Assembly (NCBI RefSeq): GCF_000421765.1
Contig: NZ_ATXQ01000006.1
Coordinates: 1 to 64,000 of the forward strand
Reading direction: 5' to 3'
DNA: 64,000 bases
From: Denitrificimonas caeni DSM 24390
GTDB taxonomy: Bacteria > Pseudomonadota > Gammaproteobacteria > Pseudomonadales > Pseudomonadaceae
How positions within the stretch are numbered: the first letter of the stretch is position 1; every line of letters starts with the position of its first letter. Position numbers and translations under genes: made by a program. The notes under the pieces were generated by a model. It searched no databases. It was not told the origin of the DNA and saw only the letters and a list, made by a program, of their open reading frames with translations. Shown piece by piece: positions 27,275-34,375 of the stretch.

Positions 27275-28546
27275 TTAGTTAACCTTTGGCAAATCAGCCC
27301 AGCGGGTTGTATAGGCGGGAGAAAGGTGCTCACGCTTCATTTGCCAAGTGTTCTGTATTCCTTGCCTGGCTAGAAAAACCTTGCCCAGACCGCTTTGGTT
27401 GATTTCGTCCAGTACGGACATAAGCTTTGTACTGTTAGGTCGTTTCTCTACGTCATCAAACAAACCCGGCTGGTAGGCATCGTTATCGTAAAAATCAGAC
27501 AACATGACCCCGCCTTTGCTGTAGCTATAGCCTTCTCGCCAAACGCGCTTGAGTAATTGCATCGCTAGGATATTTAATTCCCGCGTGTCACTGCTCGGTA
27601 AGATCAGCTCACCGGTGACTGAGTTGCTGTACGTTTTTTGACTTTGTTTAAACTGACTGGTCTGGACAAAAACCGTCAGTATCTTGGCTTGTTGATTCTC
27701 TTGTCGGAGCTTTTCAGCCGCGCGTGCTGTGTATTGCGCGATAGCCTCGCTCATCTGCTCAAGGGTTGTAATTCGGCTACCAAATGAGCGGCTGCACATG
27801 ATCTGCTGCTTGGTTGGTGGCAGCTCTTCTAGGTCTAAACAGGACTCACCATTGAGTTCGCGTACAGTGCGTTCAAGCACTATCGAAAATGAGTCTCGAA
27901 TTGCCACAGGAGAACATTTAGATAAATCCAACGCTGTTTGAATGCCCATCATTTCAAGGCGTTTCCCAATCCTGCGACCCACACCCCAAATATCAGTAAC
28001 AGGTGTAATCGCCAGAAGCCGCTGCTGCCGCTCGTACTGGGTGAGATCAACAACACCATCTGTGGCAGGGTATTTTTTTGCTGCATGGTTGGCGAGCTTT
28101 GCCAACGTTTTGGTCGGCGCTATACCGACGCACACGCTTAAACCAACCCATTGAGCGACTGTCTCTTTAATGTTTTGACCAAACTCTAGCAGCGACACAG
28201 TTGAGCCTAAACCGCTTAAATCTAGAAATGCCTCATCAATCGAATACACCTCAATCCTGGGCGCTAATCCTTCAAGAATCGTCATGACACGACAGCTTAG
28301 ATCCGCATACAGCGCATAATTCGACGAGAATAACTGAATGCCATGCTGCTCAATTTGCTCTTGAATCTGAAAAACAGGCACAGCCATTTTAACACCCAGC
28401 GCTTTGGCTTCTTTTGAGCGAGCAACCACGCAGCCGTCGTTGTTGGACAAAACCACTAGCGGGACGTTTTTTAAATCTGGACGGAACAGTTTTTCGCAAC
28501 TGGCATAAAAGTTATTGCAGTCTACGAGTGCAAATACAGTGCTCAT
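27275..28546 (-). CDS. umuC: UmuC-family translesion DNA polymerase V catalytic subunit
   Basis: The 423-residue product is a Y-family polymerase: the N-terminal VDCNNFYASCE carries D9, and YSIDEAFLDL at 101-110 carries the catalytic pair D104-E105. The helix-hairpin-helix segment GVGRRIGKRLE follows and the little-finger domain is complete. With UmuD' it forms polymerase V for mutagenic bypass of lesions. The ATG overlaps the umuD stop in ATGA (28543-28546). It is full length for UmuC/RulB proteins. A 12-bp palindrome at 27256-27267 follows the stop. Confidence 0.95.
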   Translation of the reverse strand: MSTVFALVDCNNFYASCEKLFRPDLKNVPLVVLSNNDGCVVARSKEAKALGVKMAVPVFQIQEQIEQHGIQLFSSNYALYADLSCRVMTILEGLAPRIEVYSIDEAFLDLSGLGSTVSLLEFGQNIKETVAQWVGLSVCVGIAPTKTLAKLANHAAKKYPATDGVVDLTQYERQQRLLAITPVTDIWGVGRRIGKRLEMMGIQTALDLSKCSPVAIRDSFSIVLERTVRELNGESCLDLEELPPTKQQIMCSRSFGSRITTLEQMSEAIAQYTARAAEKLRQENQQAKILTVFVQTSQFKQSQKTYSNSVTGELILPSSDTRELNILAMQLLKRVWREGYSYSKGGVMLSDFYDNDAYQPGLFDDVEKRPNSTKLMSVLDEINQSGLGKVFLARQGIQNTWQMKREHLSPAYTTRWADLPKVN

Positions 28547-29004
28547 GGCTTGGCTGATGACTTACGCCGCATGTTACGTACGACACTGGTGACAACACCA
28601 AAGATATCTAGCTCGCAGCCCTCTGGCACCTCAATGGCTGGGTAGGCTTTATTACGCGGTATCAGTCGTGTAATCGGCTTCAGCGCTAACTCCTTAACAG
28701 TCAGCTCACCATGAAAGCCAGCAATGACAATATCGCCATGATCTGCTCTCACAGACCGATCAACCACCAGAATGTCATTGGGATAAATACCCACTTCAAT
28801 CATTGAGTCGCCTTCAACCCTGACAAAAAAAGTTGCTGCAGGATGCTTGATGCACAGCTCATTAAGATCAAGTGTTCTCTCAACATAATCTTGCGCTGGC
28901 GATGGAAAGCCCGCAGGAACTCGATCAAGAAAAAGCGGGATAGCAAGCTGCTGATCAGCGATATATGTAGCGCTGCAACTTTTACCAATTATTGAAACAT
29001 GCAT
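28543..29004 (-). CDS. umuD: UmuD-family SOS mutagenesis protein (autoprotease)
   Basis: The 153-residue protein has the LexA/UmuD S24 peptidase layout: cleavage site A31-G32, nucleophile S67 in GDSM, and the general base K104 in LTVKEL. RecA-stimulated self-cleavage would give UmuD', the accessory subunit of polymerase V. A LexA box at 29027-29042 lies just upstream. Island-borne umuDC/rulAB pairs are common on mobile elements, and the gene is followed by umuC with a 4-bp overlap. Confidence 0.95.
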   Translation of the reverse strand: MHVSIIGKSCSATYIADQQLAIPLFLDRVPAGFPSPAQDYVERTLDLNELCIKHPAATFFVRVEGDSMIEVGIYPNDILVVDRSVRADHGDIVIAGFHGELTVKELALKPITRLIPRNKAYPAIEVPEGCELDIFGVVTSVVRNMRRKSSAKP

Positions 29005-29026
29005 AATTTTGCACCGTCAAATAATA

Positions 29027-29042
29027 CTGTATATAAAAACAG
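29027..29042 (-). promoter_or_regulatory. LexA (SOS) box of umuDC
   Basis: CTGTATATAAAAACAG is a near-perfect LexA operator (consensus CTGT-N8-ACAG). It starts 23 bp upstream of the umuD ATG, where it would cover the promoter. This indicates damage-induced expression of umuDC. Confidence 0.9.
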
Positions 29043-29102
29043 TTAAATTATAGGCATGCAATGCGATCCCTGCAAAGTCTTTATCGCATCAATCACTCAT
29101 TT

Positions 29103-29156
29103 GAGTAAGTGAGTAAGTGAGTAAGTGAGTAAGTGAGTAAGTGAGTAAGTGAGTAA
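29103..29156. repeat. 8-bp tandem repeat, 6.75 copies of GAGTAAGT
   Basis: Six perfect GAGTAAGT units run from 29103 to 29150, followed by a partial GAGTAA. The array lies in the 313-bp intergenic space between umuD and the divergent gene at 29318, roughly 100 bp from the umuD start. There are no spacers, so it is not a CRISPR. It could be a variable-number repeat or a set of direct protein-binding sites. Confidence 0.95.
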
Positions 29157-29317
29157 CCGTACTGCATGACCTACGCTAATCAAGCACTTAAAGCGCTTTA
29201 GGCCAGGTTCCTCACACTTGCGCCAATCAAAATCTGTCATAACTTAGTCATCAGGAATTAACGCAGCATAAGTACCCGTCAGGGTCTGCTGGCAAAATTT
29301 TTGGAGAAAATGAAGTG

Positions 29318-30061
29318 ATGACACTGAGTACCGTACCCGTGGTGACCGACACTTTAAATAACATCAATGTGCACTGGTCTACCGGCCTGAAAAATCATGG
29401 CATTGTTACCGTCCAATTCAGTAGTGAGTCCAGCGATCAGGCGCTAATTGCCGAATTGATTACTATAAGGCACCTGCTTTTCACGAGGCAGATATTTGGC
29501 CGCAAGCCGGTCAGCGGTAAGGGTTATGAGTTACGAGTGTTTTCCGGTGCGATCAAGAAAATCGCGCAAGGACGAAGCGCCAAGGAACATATTGTCCCAT
29601 ACGGTCTTTTTTTAACTGGTCCGATGTTTGGTGTGCAGATCAAAGTGATGAAGCAGCAGTACACCGACCCACTGTTTGGTAGCTCTGACACCCAACAACT
29701 TGACAGTATTGATGCAAGCGACAATGGCAACCTTATCCCCCAAGAACTCTGGGAAACGCCAATGGGGCCGCTTTACATAACTCGGCATGCTATTGAGCAA
29801 TACGAAGCCCGACTGAATGAAAGAAATCGTGATCCTGTGGCCAATCCAGAGCGTTCTTTTTTCAATGCTATGACATCAAACAGAGCTTACAGCTTCCGTA
29901 AAACAACTCTGCCTGAAAGTGTTTTAAAGCATAAGTTAGCCAAGTACGGCGATGATAACCTTGAAGTTTGGCGCAATCCCGAGTCAAATTTGCACGTTAC
30001 AATTTTGCGCCGGGAAAACGCTCCAGGCATTTTGGTTACCAGCTATTACCGAGATGTGTAA
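29318..30061 (+). CDS. hypothetical protein, island cargo
   Basis: I do not recognise this 247-residue protein. It is soluble with no signal peptide. The first half looks alpha/beta with a basic stretch (KIAQGRSAKEH); the second half contains ITRHAIEQYEARLNERNRDP, a helix rich in charged residues. A GGAG lies 11 bases before the ATG at 29318; a GTG one codon upstream is the alternative. It is transcribed away from umuDC, with the 8-bp tandem repeat in its upstream region, and is followed by a lipoprotein gene 55 bp later. Confidence 0.65.
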   Translation: MTLSTVPVVTDTLNNINVHWSTGLKNHGIVTVQFSSESSDQALIAELITIRHLLFTRQIFGRKPVSGKGYELRVFSGAIKKIAQGRSAKEHIVPYGLFLTGPMFGVQIKVMKQQYTDPLFGSSDTQQLDSIDASDNGNLIPQELWETPMGPLYITRHAIEQYEARLNERNRDPVANPERSFFNAMTSNRAYSFRKTTLPESVLKHKLAKYGDDNLEVWRNPESNLHVTILRRENAPGILVTSYYRDV

Positions 30062-30116
30062 TTACACTGCTGGAAACGATTTTGGATTATTGAAATTAAC
30101 CCATTAGGTGGACGTT

Positions 30117-31091
30117 ATGTTTGCAAGGACTATTAAACAACTAGGATTTTCATCAGCTATTTTAGCCGCTATGGTAACTGCAGGCTGTGCCAGCTTGTCG
30201 GGTGGAAAAGAGCCGCTGGTGCAAACTTTTGAGCCGAGCAAAAGCTTTGCTTACAACGTGTCCATGTTGGCGCATATCAATACTCCAAAAACTGCAAAAC
30301 CCCATATTGAAGATATTGAGCTGCCCGATGGCAGTATGCAGAGCATACAGCAAACATCGACTGATCTGCTTGGCGTGGGTCTTGCTGGCAGCATGCTCGC
30401 TTTCCCTAGCTCTATCGGGTCGTCAGGAATGAATAGCTTCATGGCAGTAGATTTGCTGCTAGGTTCGCTATCTGGGCCGCCTACGCTAACCATGCACCGC
30501 CACGCAACAATTGCTTGGTTTCCAGTGGATCAAGCCAGTTCAGCTAAAGATGCAATGGATAAAATGCACTCTATTCGCATAGAAAGCTTGAAGCGCAGCC
30601 TTAATGAGCGAGGCATGAAGTTCAAGGTTACTGAAAACAAATTAAACGTAAAGCTAATGCCTTGGGAGCAGCCTCGCCATTACGCAAAAGTTATTGTCGA
30701 AGAGTTTGAAGATTTGTGCACAAAAGACGCGCCTTGTCGCTTCAATATAGGCACTAAAATGCCCGCAAAAAAGGTTGTAATGGCTCCAAAAGAGTTAACT
30801 GGACAATCCTTCCCAGCCTATTTTTTTAAAGCAGGTGAAGCTGCCGAAACTAGCGCAATGGTGATGTACTTAAACAACAACCAAGGTGATGATAGCTATT
30901 ATGGTCTGGCTCGTGATTTTGAAAACGTTGTATGGCTGACCAAGCACCAGCCTGATTGGATGGTTCACTACATTGCGATTCCCAAGCCTCAAACACCTGA
31001 ACAGCTCAAGAAAGGGCCAAAACTTATCAACCCCTTCCCTTATATGGTGCATAAGGGCGAGGTTAAGCTGTTTGCGGTTGAGAAAAAATAA
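30117..31091 (+). CDS. hypothetical lipoprotein
   Basis: The 324-residue product begins with a lipoprotein signal peptide ending in the lipobox MVTAGC, so Cys22 should be acylated and the protein anchored in the envelope. I cannot name the family. The body has a Ser/Gly-rich hydrophobic segment (about 80-115) and two Cys residues near the middle (LCTKDAPC) that could form a disulfide. I chose the ATG at 30117 because AGGTGG precedes it directly; the GTG at 30108 lies within that ribosome site. A 10-bp stem hairpin follows the stop. Confidence 0.7.
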   Translation: MFARTIKQLGFSSAILAAMVTAGCASLSGGKEPLVQTFEPSKSFAYNVSMLAHINTPKTAKPHIEDIELPDGSMQSIQQTSTDLLGVGLAGSMLAFPSSIGSSGMNSFMAVDLLLGSLSGPPTLTMHRHATIAWFPVDQASSAKDAMDKMHSIRIESLKRSLNERGMKFKVTENKLNVKLMPWEQPRHYAKVIVEEFEDLCTKDAPCRFNIGTKMPAKKVVMAPKELTGQSFPAYFFKAGEAAETSAMVMYLNNNQGDDSYYGLARDFENVVWLTKHQPDWMVHYIAIPKPQTPEQLKKGPKLINPFPYMVHKGEVKLFAVEKK

Positions 31092-31120
31092 TTAGGTTCT
31101 TTAGCTGAGATCTGCGTGTC

Positions 31121-31158
31121 AAAACCGAGCAACTCAAATACCTCAGTAGCTCGGTTTT
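31121..31158 (+). terminator. hairpin after the lipoprotein gene
   Basis: AAAACCGAGC and GCTCGGTTTT form a perfect 10-bp stem around an 18-base loop, 30 bp after the stop. The U tract is short and part of the stem. It lies between converging genes and could act in both directions. Confidence 0.5.
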
Positions 31159-31175
31159 AGCTGTGCTGCTATAAC

Positions 31176-31556
31176 TCAGTTTTTAACTCTGTTTATTTTT
31201 TCCCAGTCATTGGTTGGCTCACTATAATTCCAAGGCAGCCAGGTTAGACGCCAGGTGCGTGTTTTAGAATGCCTGCGACTACAAAAAAGGCTCTCATCGA
31301 CCATGCGAATAAAACCAGCTTCACGCAACTCTGAAAAAGCGCGCATAGCTATTTTACGAGAGCAGCCAATTTTTTCCTCGGCTTCACGAACCCCGTACCC
31401 CACGGCTCGACCTGGTCGCCACTGTACCTGTAGTAGCAGCAGTAAAATTTTAGCCTGGGGACTGAGATCTAAAAAAGTCTTGGACTCCAGCATCTGTCTG
31501 CGAAGAGTGATCCGCCCACCCCTCTTATCAAATGGAAGTTTAATTTTTTTACTCAC
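31176..31556 (-). CDS. small winged-helix DNA-binding protein
   Basis: From the GTG at 31556 (preceded by the excellent site GGGAGGTG) the protein has 126 residues. The middle part IGCSRKIAMRAFSELREAGFIRMV is a clear winged helix-turn-helix, like the N-terminal domain of plasmid or phage replication and regulatory proteins. The N-terminus is basic (SKKIKLPFDKRGGR). It overlaps the preceding AlpA-like gene by 8 bp. A role in control of the element or its replication is inference. Confidence 0.65.
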   Translation of the reverse strand: MSKKIKLPFDKRGGRITLRRQMLESKTFLDLSPQAKILLLLLQVQWRPGRAVGYGVREAEEKIGCSRKIAMRAFSELREAGFIRMVDESLFCSRRHSKTRTWRLTWLPWNYSEPTNDWEKINRVKN

Positions 31557-31737
31557 GTTCACCTCCCTGTACCAACCATGCCTCGATCGCAGATGCATCG
31601 TATAAAACCACGCGGCCACAGCGTAGTGGCTCAGGAAATCCTGCCAGCTGCTCCCAACGCCAAAGAGTCATAACACTAATGGAAAAATGTTTAGCAGCAG
31701 CCCGCTGCCGGTAAAAACGTTTCGGATAATTTTTCAA
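31549..31737 (-). CDS. AlpA-like helix-turn-helix protein (excisionase/regulator type)
   Basis: A short protein with FYRQRAAAKHFSISVMTLWRWEQ, the MerR/AlpA-type helix-turn-helix common in prophage-like elements next to integrases, and a following wing GRVVLYDASAIEAWL. I place the start at TTG 31737 (LKNYPKRF, 62 residues) because AGGAAAT precedes it; the ATG at 31788 would add a Cys-rich leader. AlpA proteins activate integrase or excision genes. It overlaps the next gene by 8 bp and lies about 0.7 kb from the integrase. Confidence 0.7.
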   Translation of the reverse strand: MKNYPKRFYRQRAAAKHFSISVMTLWRWEQLAGFPEPLRCGRVVLYDASAIEAWLVQGGERE

Positions 31738-31788
31738 TTTTATATTTCCTGTACACCGCACGCATCTAGAAACGGATATCACTAGCAT

Positions 31789-32430
31789 TGCTAGCAGCTG
31801 CGCAATCCAGTAATCTGAATCAGCGCTTTCTGTGCGTCTCTAGTCGCTTTTTGGTCTAGAAAGCTGGTGTAGAGTTACCGCTCTGCACCAGCACCTACCC
31901 CGATTACCTCAGGGCGGCGCTGATATTAACAACGATTTAAAAATGTCAACCCTCGTTACGTTACATTTTCGGTCACTTGAGCTGTAAGGCTTGTAAACAG
32001 TGGGCTGTAGAAGAATAAAAATTTAAAACCCACTGATTTCAGCTATAAATATACAAACTAGCAGGGTTTTTAGAGTTAGAAATCATTACTGTTTGTTGAC
32101 CAGAACAGATGGCCTAATATCTCTGCATGTCAGGATCAATAGCAGTCACGCTAAGCGCAATAATTTTCTGTGTGAACAATTAGAATTTACAAACAGTTTA
32201 GAGACAGCTGGTGGTGAATGTAGGAGTGGTCGAAAAACGACACCTGACGCCGCTAAAAACAGGGGTTACAGGTATCATATTCGACACTTGGAGCCTAAAA
32301 AGATTTTGGCGAGATGTCCAAAATGACACTCGTAACGCATTAGGGGTATCGAATTTACACCCAATGATTTATTACAGTGGGTGCATATTAATGGTCATTG
32401 ACAGCGCACTATTCAGGTCTTTTAGTGACG
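31789..32430. other. 640-bp non-coding region between the AlpA-like gene and the integrase gene
   Basis: No convincing gene is present; short open frames here lack ribosome sites and family features. At 31863-31892 GCTGGTGTAGAG and CTCTGCACCAGC can pair with a single T-G wobble, a 12-bp stem with a 6-base loop. Around 32270 and 32350 there are related GGTATC/ATTCGA-like words. The region probably holds the promoter of the AlpA-like pair and possibly accessory sites for excision. Confidence 0.5.
31863..31892. repeat. 12-bp stem hairpin in the AlpA upstream region
   Basis: GCTGGTGTAGAG-ttaccg-CTCTGCACCAGC gives a long, nearly perfect stem. No T tract follows on either strand, so it is more likely an operator or structured leader than a terminator. 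It lies about 75-130 bp upstream of the AlpA-like gene. Confidence 0.55.
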
Positions 32431-33726
32431 TCATTGAGCGGAAATTGCGGCCACATTTTCTTTCGCCGGCGAAAGTATTTGCTGTGTAACGTATTGGCCC
32501 CAGGCCTCCATAAGCTCTCGGCGGCGCTCTAGCAGGTCACCGCGACGGTATGCTTCTTCGACAGCATCACCGATAGCATGAGCTAGCGCCTGCTCCACCA
32601 CGATGTTATCTGTAAGCGTGTTCTCTGCCGCCCAGTCCCTAAATGTAGATCTAAAGCCGTGAGGTGTGATTATGTCGCCGTTTTTGTCACGCCATCCAAT
32701 ACGATCTTGCTGATGTTTGGCAGCATCCATACGCCTGACTTTCATCAGCATAAGCATGTTACTGGCTGGCTTGCCTGCTGTGCGCCCCTCAAATAAATAG
32801 CCGCTGCTAACCTTTGGAATAGTTGCTAGTAGCTCAAGGGTTGCTGTGCTGAGTGGTACGCGATGATCTGATTTCTTGCCTTTGCGTCCTTTCATACGTA
32901 CTGCAGGCACAGTCCACACATTGGTTACTAAATCGAACTCTGACCAGTGCGCGCCCAATACTTCCTTGGTGCGTAACGCAGTAAGCATGGTTAGCTGTAA
33001 AGCCTTTGCGCCGATGTCTTGCTCTGACTCTAGCGCCTGCCAAAACTTGCCGGATTGCGCCCACGGTAGCGCTGGGTGATGACGGCGTTTATTTACATTG
33101 TTATTCGCTAATTCAAACTCAAGAACACCATCCCATGCTGCCACGTTTTCGCCGGCGAAAAGTTTTCTGGATCGTGCCAGCTTTAATACCAACTCTATGC
33201 GATTGCGTAAGCGGCTTGCAGTTTCTTTTTTCTCATTCCAGATTGGACGCAAAATTTTAAGCATGTGTTTAATAGTGATTTCAGCAGGTGGTAACTGCCC
33301 AATCACAGGACTCGCATAAGTCGCTAATGTATTGATCCATTGCTGGTGGTGCTTTGCATTTACCCAATTGACACTATGGATTGCAATGTAATCAGCTGCC
33401 ACCATATCGAAAGTAACAATCTCAGCGGCGGCAAGTGCTTCTTTTTCCTGCCTGTCTTGTTGTGGGTCTATGCCACGCGATAATAAGGCACGCAACTTGA
33501 CAGCTTCTGCTTTGGCCTCTGCAAGTGGTAATCCATCAGTTGAGCCTATGCCCATATTTTTAGCCTTACCGTTAAGCGTGTATCTAAATACCCAGGATGC
33601 AGAACCTTTGCTCCTGACTCTAAGGTATAGACCATCGCCAGCCGAATGCATCCCTGTGACGCCTTGATTGATTAGCGCAGTAACGCCTCTTGTGGTTGTT
33701 GCCTTGATCTTTTTTTCGCTGCTCAT
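32431..33726 (-). CDS. tyrosine-type site-specific integrase (P4/DUF4102 type)
   Basis: From the ATG at 33726 (AGG eight bases upstream; a GTG at 33735 is the alternative) the protein has 431 residues. The N-terminal DUF4102 arm-binding domain contains GLYLRVRSKGSASWVFRY. The catalytic set is complete: R252 (TALRTKE), H356 and R359 (HGFR), H383 (ALAHAIG) and the nucleophile Y393 (EEAYRR). Such integrases insert islands into tRNA or tmRNA genes. Its 5' end faces the candidate attachment site at 33.9 kb, so it marks the right end of the island. Confidence 0.95.
   Translation of the reverse strand: MSSEKKIKATTTRGVTALINQGVTGMHSAGDGLYLRVRSKGSASWVFRYTLNGKAKNMGIGSTDGLPLAEAKAEAVKLRALLSRGIDPQQDRQEKEALAAAEIVTFDMVAADYIAIHSVNWVNAKHHQQWINTLATYASPVIGQLPPAEITIKHMLKILRPIWNEKKETASRLRNRIELVLKLARSRKLFAGENVAAWDGVLEFELANNNVNKRRHHPALPWAQSGKFWQALESEQDIGAKALQLTMLTALRTKEVLGAHWSEFDLVTNVWTVPAVRMKGRKGKKSDHRVPLSTATLELLATIPKVSSGYLFEGRTAGKPASNMLMLMKVRRMDAAKHQQDRIGWRDKNGDIITPHGFRSTFRDWAAENTLTDNIVVEQALAHAIGDAVEEAYRRGDLLERRRELMEAWGQYVTQQILSPAKENVAAISAQ
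32460..32475. repeat. 16-bp perfect palindrome near the integrase 3' end
   Basis: CTTTCGCCGGCGAAAG is self-complementary. A second 16-bp palindrome with the same 14-base core, TTTTCGCCGGCGAAAA, lies in the same gene at 33146-33161. Both are next to CCACATTTTC or CCACG, corresponding to the protein words KENVAA and GENVAA. Confidence 0.8.
33146..33161. repeat. second 16-bp palindrome inside the integrase gene
   Basis: TTTTCGCCGGCGAAAA shares the core TTTCGCCGGCGAAA with the palindrome at 32460-32475. Both are in coding sequence. Whether they are binding sites or a coincidence of similar codons is open. Confidence 0.8.
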
Positions 33727-33748
33727 GCATTGCACCTAATCCGCTTGC

Positions 33749-33771
33749 GGTATACAAGTTGGTATACAAGT
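33749..33771. repeat. tandem 11-bp direct repeat upstream of the integrase
   Basis: GGTATACAAGT occurs twice, at 33749-33759 and 33761-33771, 12 bp apart, 23 bp before the integrase start. On the coding strand this reads ACTTGTATACC twice. It could be arm-type integrase sites, a repressor site or promoter elements. Confidence 0.7.
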
Positions 33772-33896
33772 CTGCGCTGATAATAGGTGTTAACAGCGGA
33801 TATTTCAACATAGCCAAGGAAGGCTGAAAGATAGAGCAGTAGCGGCATACAGCGTGACTTACAGCAAATATATGAGGGTTTCTGTTAACTCTAAAA

Positions 33897-33916
33897 GGCG
33901 GTCACCTCCTCCGCCA
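33897..33916 (+). other. candidate attachment site: tRNA-Ser-like 3' end
   Basis: The 20 bases from GGCGG to CCGCCA end in CTCCTCC-G-CCA, as expected for the 3' acceptor strand, discriminator and CCA of a serine tRNA, and are followed directly by a rho-independent terminator. No tRNA body lies upstream; the sequence there is island DNA. This is what remains when an element recombines into the 3' end of a tRNA gene whose complete copy sits at the other island end. The inverted GGCGG/CCGCC within it is an alternative explanation. Confidence 0.4.
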
Positions 33917-33924
33917 AATTTAAG

Positions 33925-33955
33925 AAAAACCTCTGAGAAATCAGGGGTTTTTTTT
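33925..33955 (+). terminator. rho-independent terminator without an upstream gene
   Basis: AACCTCTGA-gaaa-TCAGGGGTT forms a 9-bp stem (one T-G pair) with a GAAA loop, followed by a run of T on the plus strand. No plus-strand gene ends before it; the nearest is the integrase, which reads the other way. It therefore probably belonged to the gene now split by the island. Confidence 0.8.
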
Positions 33956-34075
33956 CGCCTGTCATTTATTGCAGATTCCGCGCTAGACAACAGTTCAGCG
34001 CTTATTTATCTTTACACATAGGTATATGGAAACCGCAGTACGCCAAAGACTCAGCTAAATTAATATAGGTAAAGG

Positions 34076-34297
34076 ATGATGCGTAAGATTGTAGGGCTGT
34101 TGCGCTTTATCTCATTAGCTTCGCTGGGTTTGCTGTTTAATGGCATAGCGGCTTATTTGATTTTTAATCCCAACCCTGAATCTCTTGCTCTGAGTTGGCT
34201 CGCTGTCGCTGTCTGTGCGCCGCTAGGCTTAAATGCTTGGTATTGCTTATATACGGGCAAACAGGCGTGGCTGACACGTCTAGGGCCTTTGCCTTAG
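34076..34297 (+). CDS. small inner-membrane protein, hypothetical
   Basis: A 73-residue protein with two hydrophobic segments (about 7-29 and 38-58) and positively charged N-terminus (MMRKIVGLLRF), so probably a two-span membrane protein. I do not recognise the family. AGG and a G-rich stretch precede two adjacent ATGs at 34076 and 34079; either could be used. It is the first gene on the chromosomal side of the island. Confidence 0.55.
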   Translation: MMRKIVGLLRFISLASLGLLFNGIAAYLIFNPNPESLALSWLAVAVCAPLGLNAWYCLYTGKQAWLTRLGPLP

Positions 34298-34375
34298 CTT
34301 CCCTGCTCTTGCGTTTTTAAAGATCCTGCAATTGAGTTCTATATAAAAACCACATTAGCATGAGCCTTATAGCTG

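Noticed and set aside
29103-29156. Short repeats that might be a CRISPR array
   Set aside because: The units are contiguous 8-mers without spacers, and no cas gene is nearby.
32093-32326. 77-residue open frame between the AlpA-like and integrase genes
   Set aside because: No ribosome site, unusual composition and overlap with another equally weak frame; treated as non-coding.
33860-33916. A complete tRNA gene at the island edge
   Set aside because: Only the last ~17 bases resemble a tRNA; no T loop, anticodon arm or 5' acceptor strand is present.
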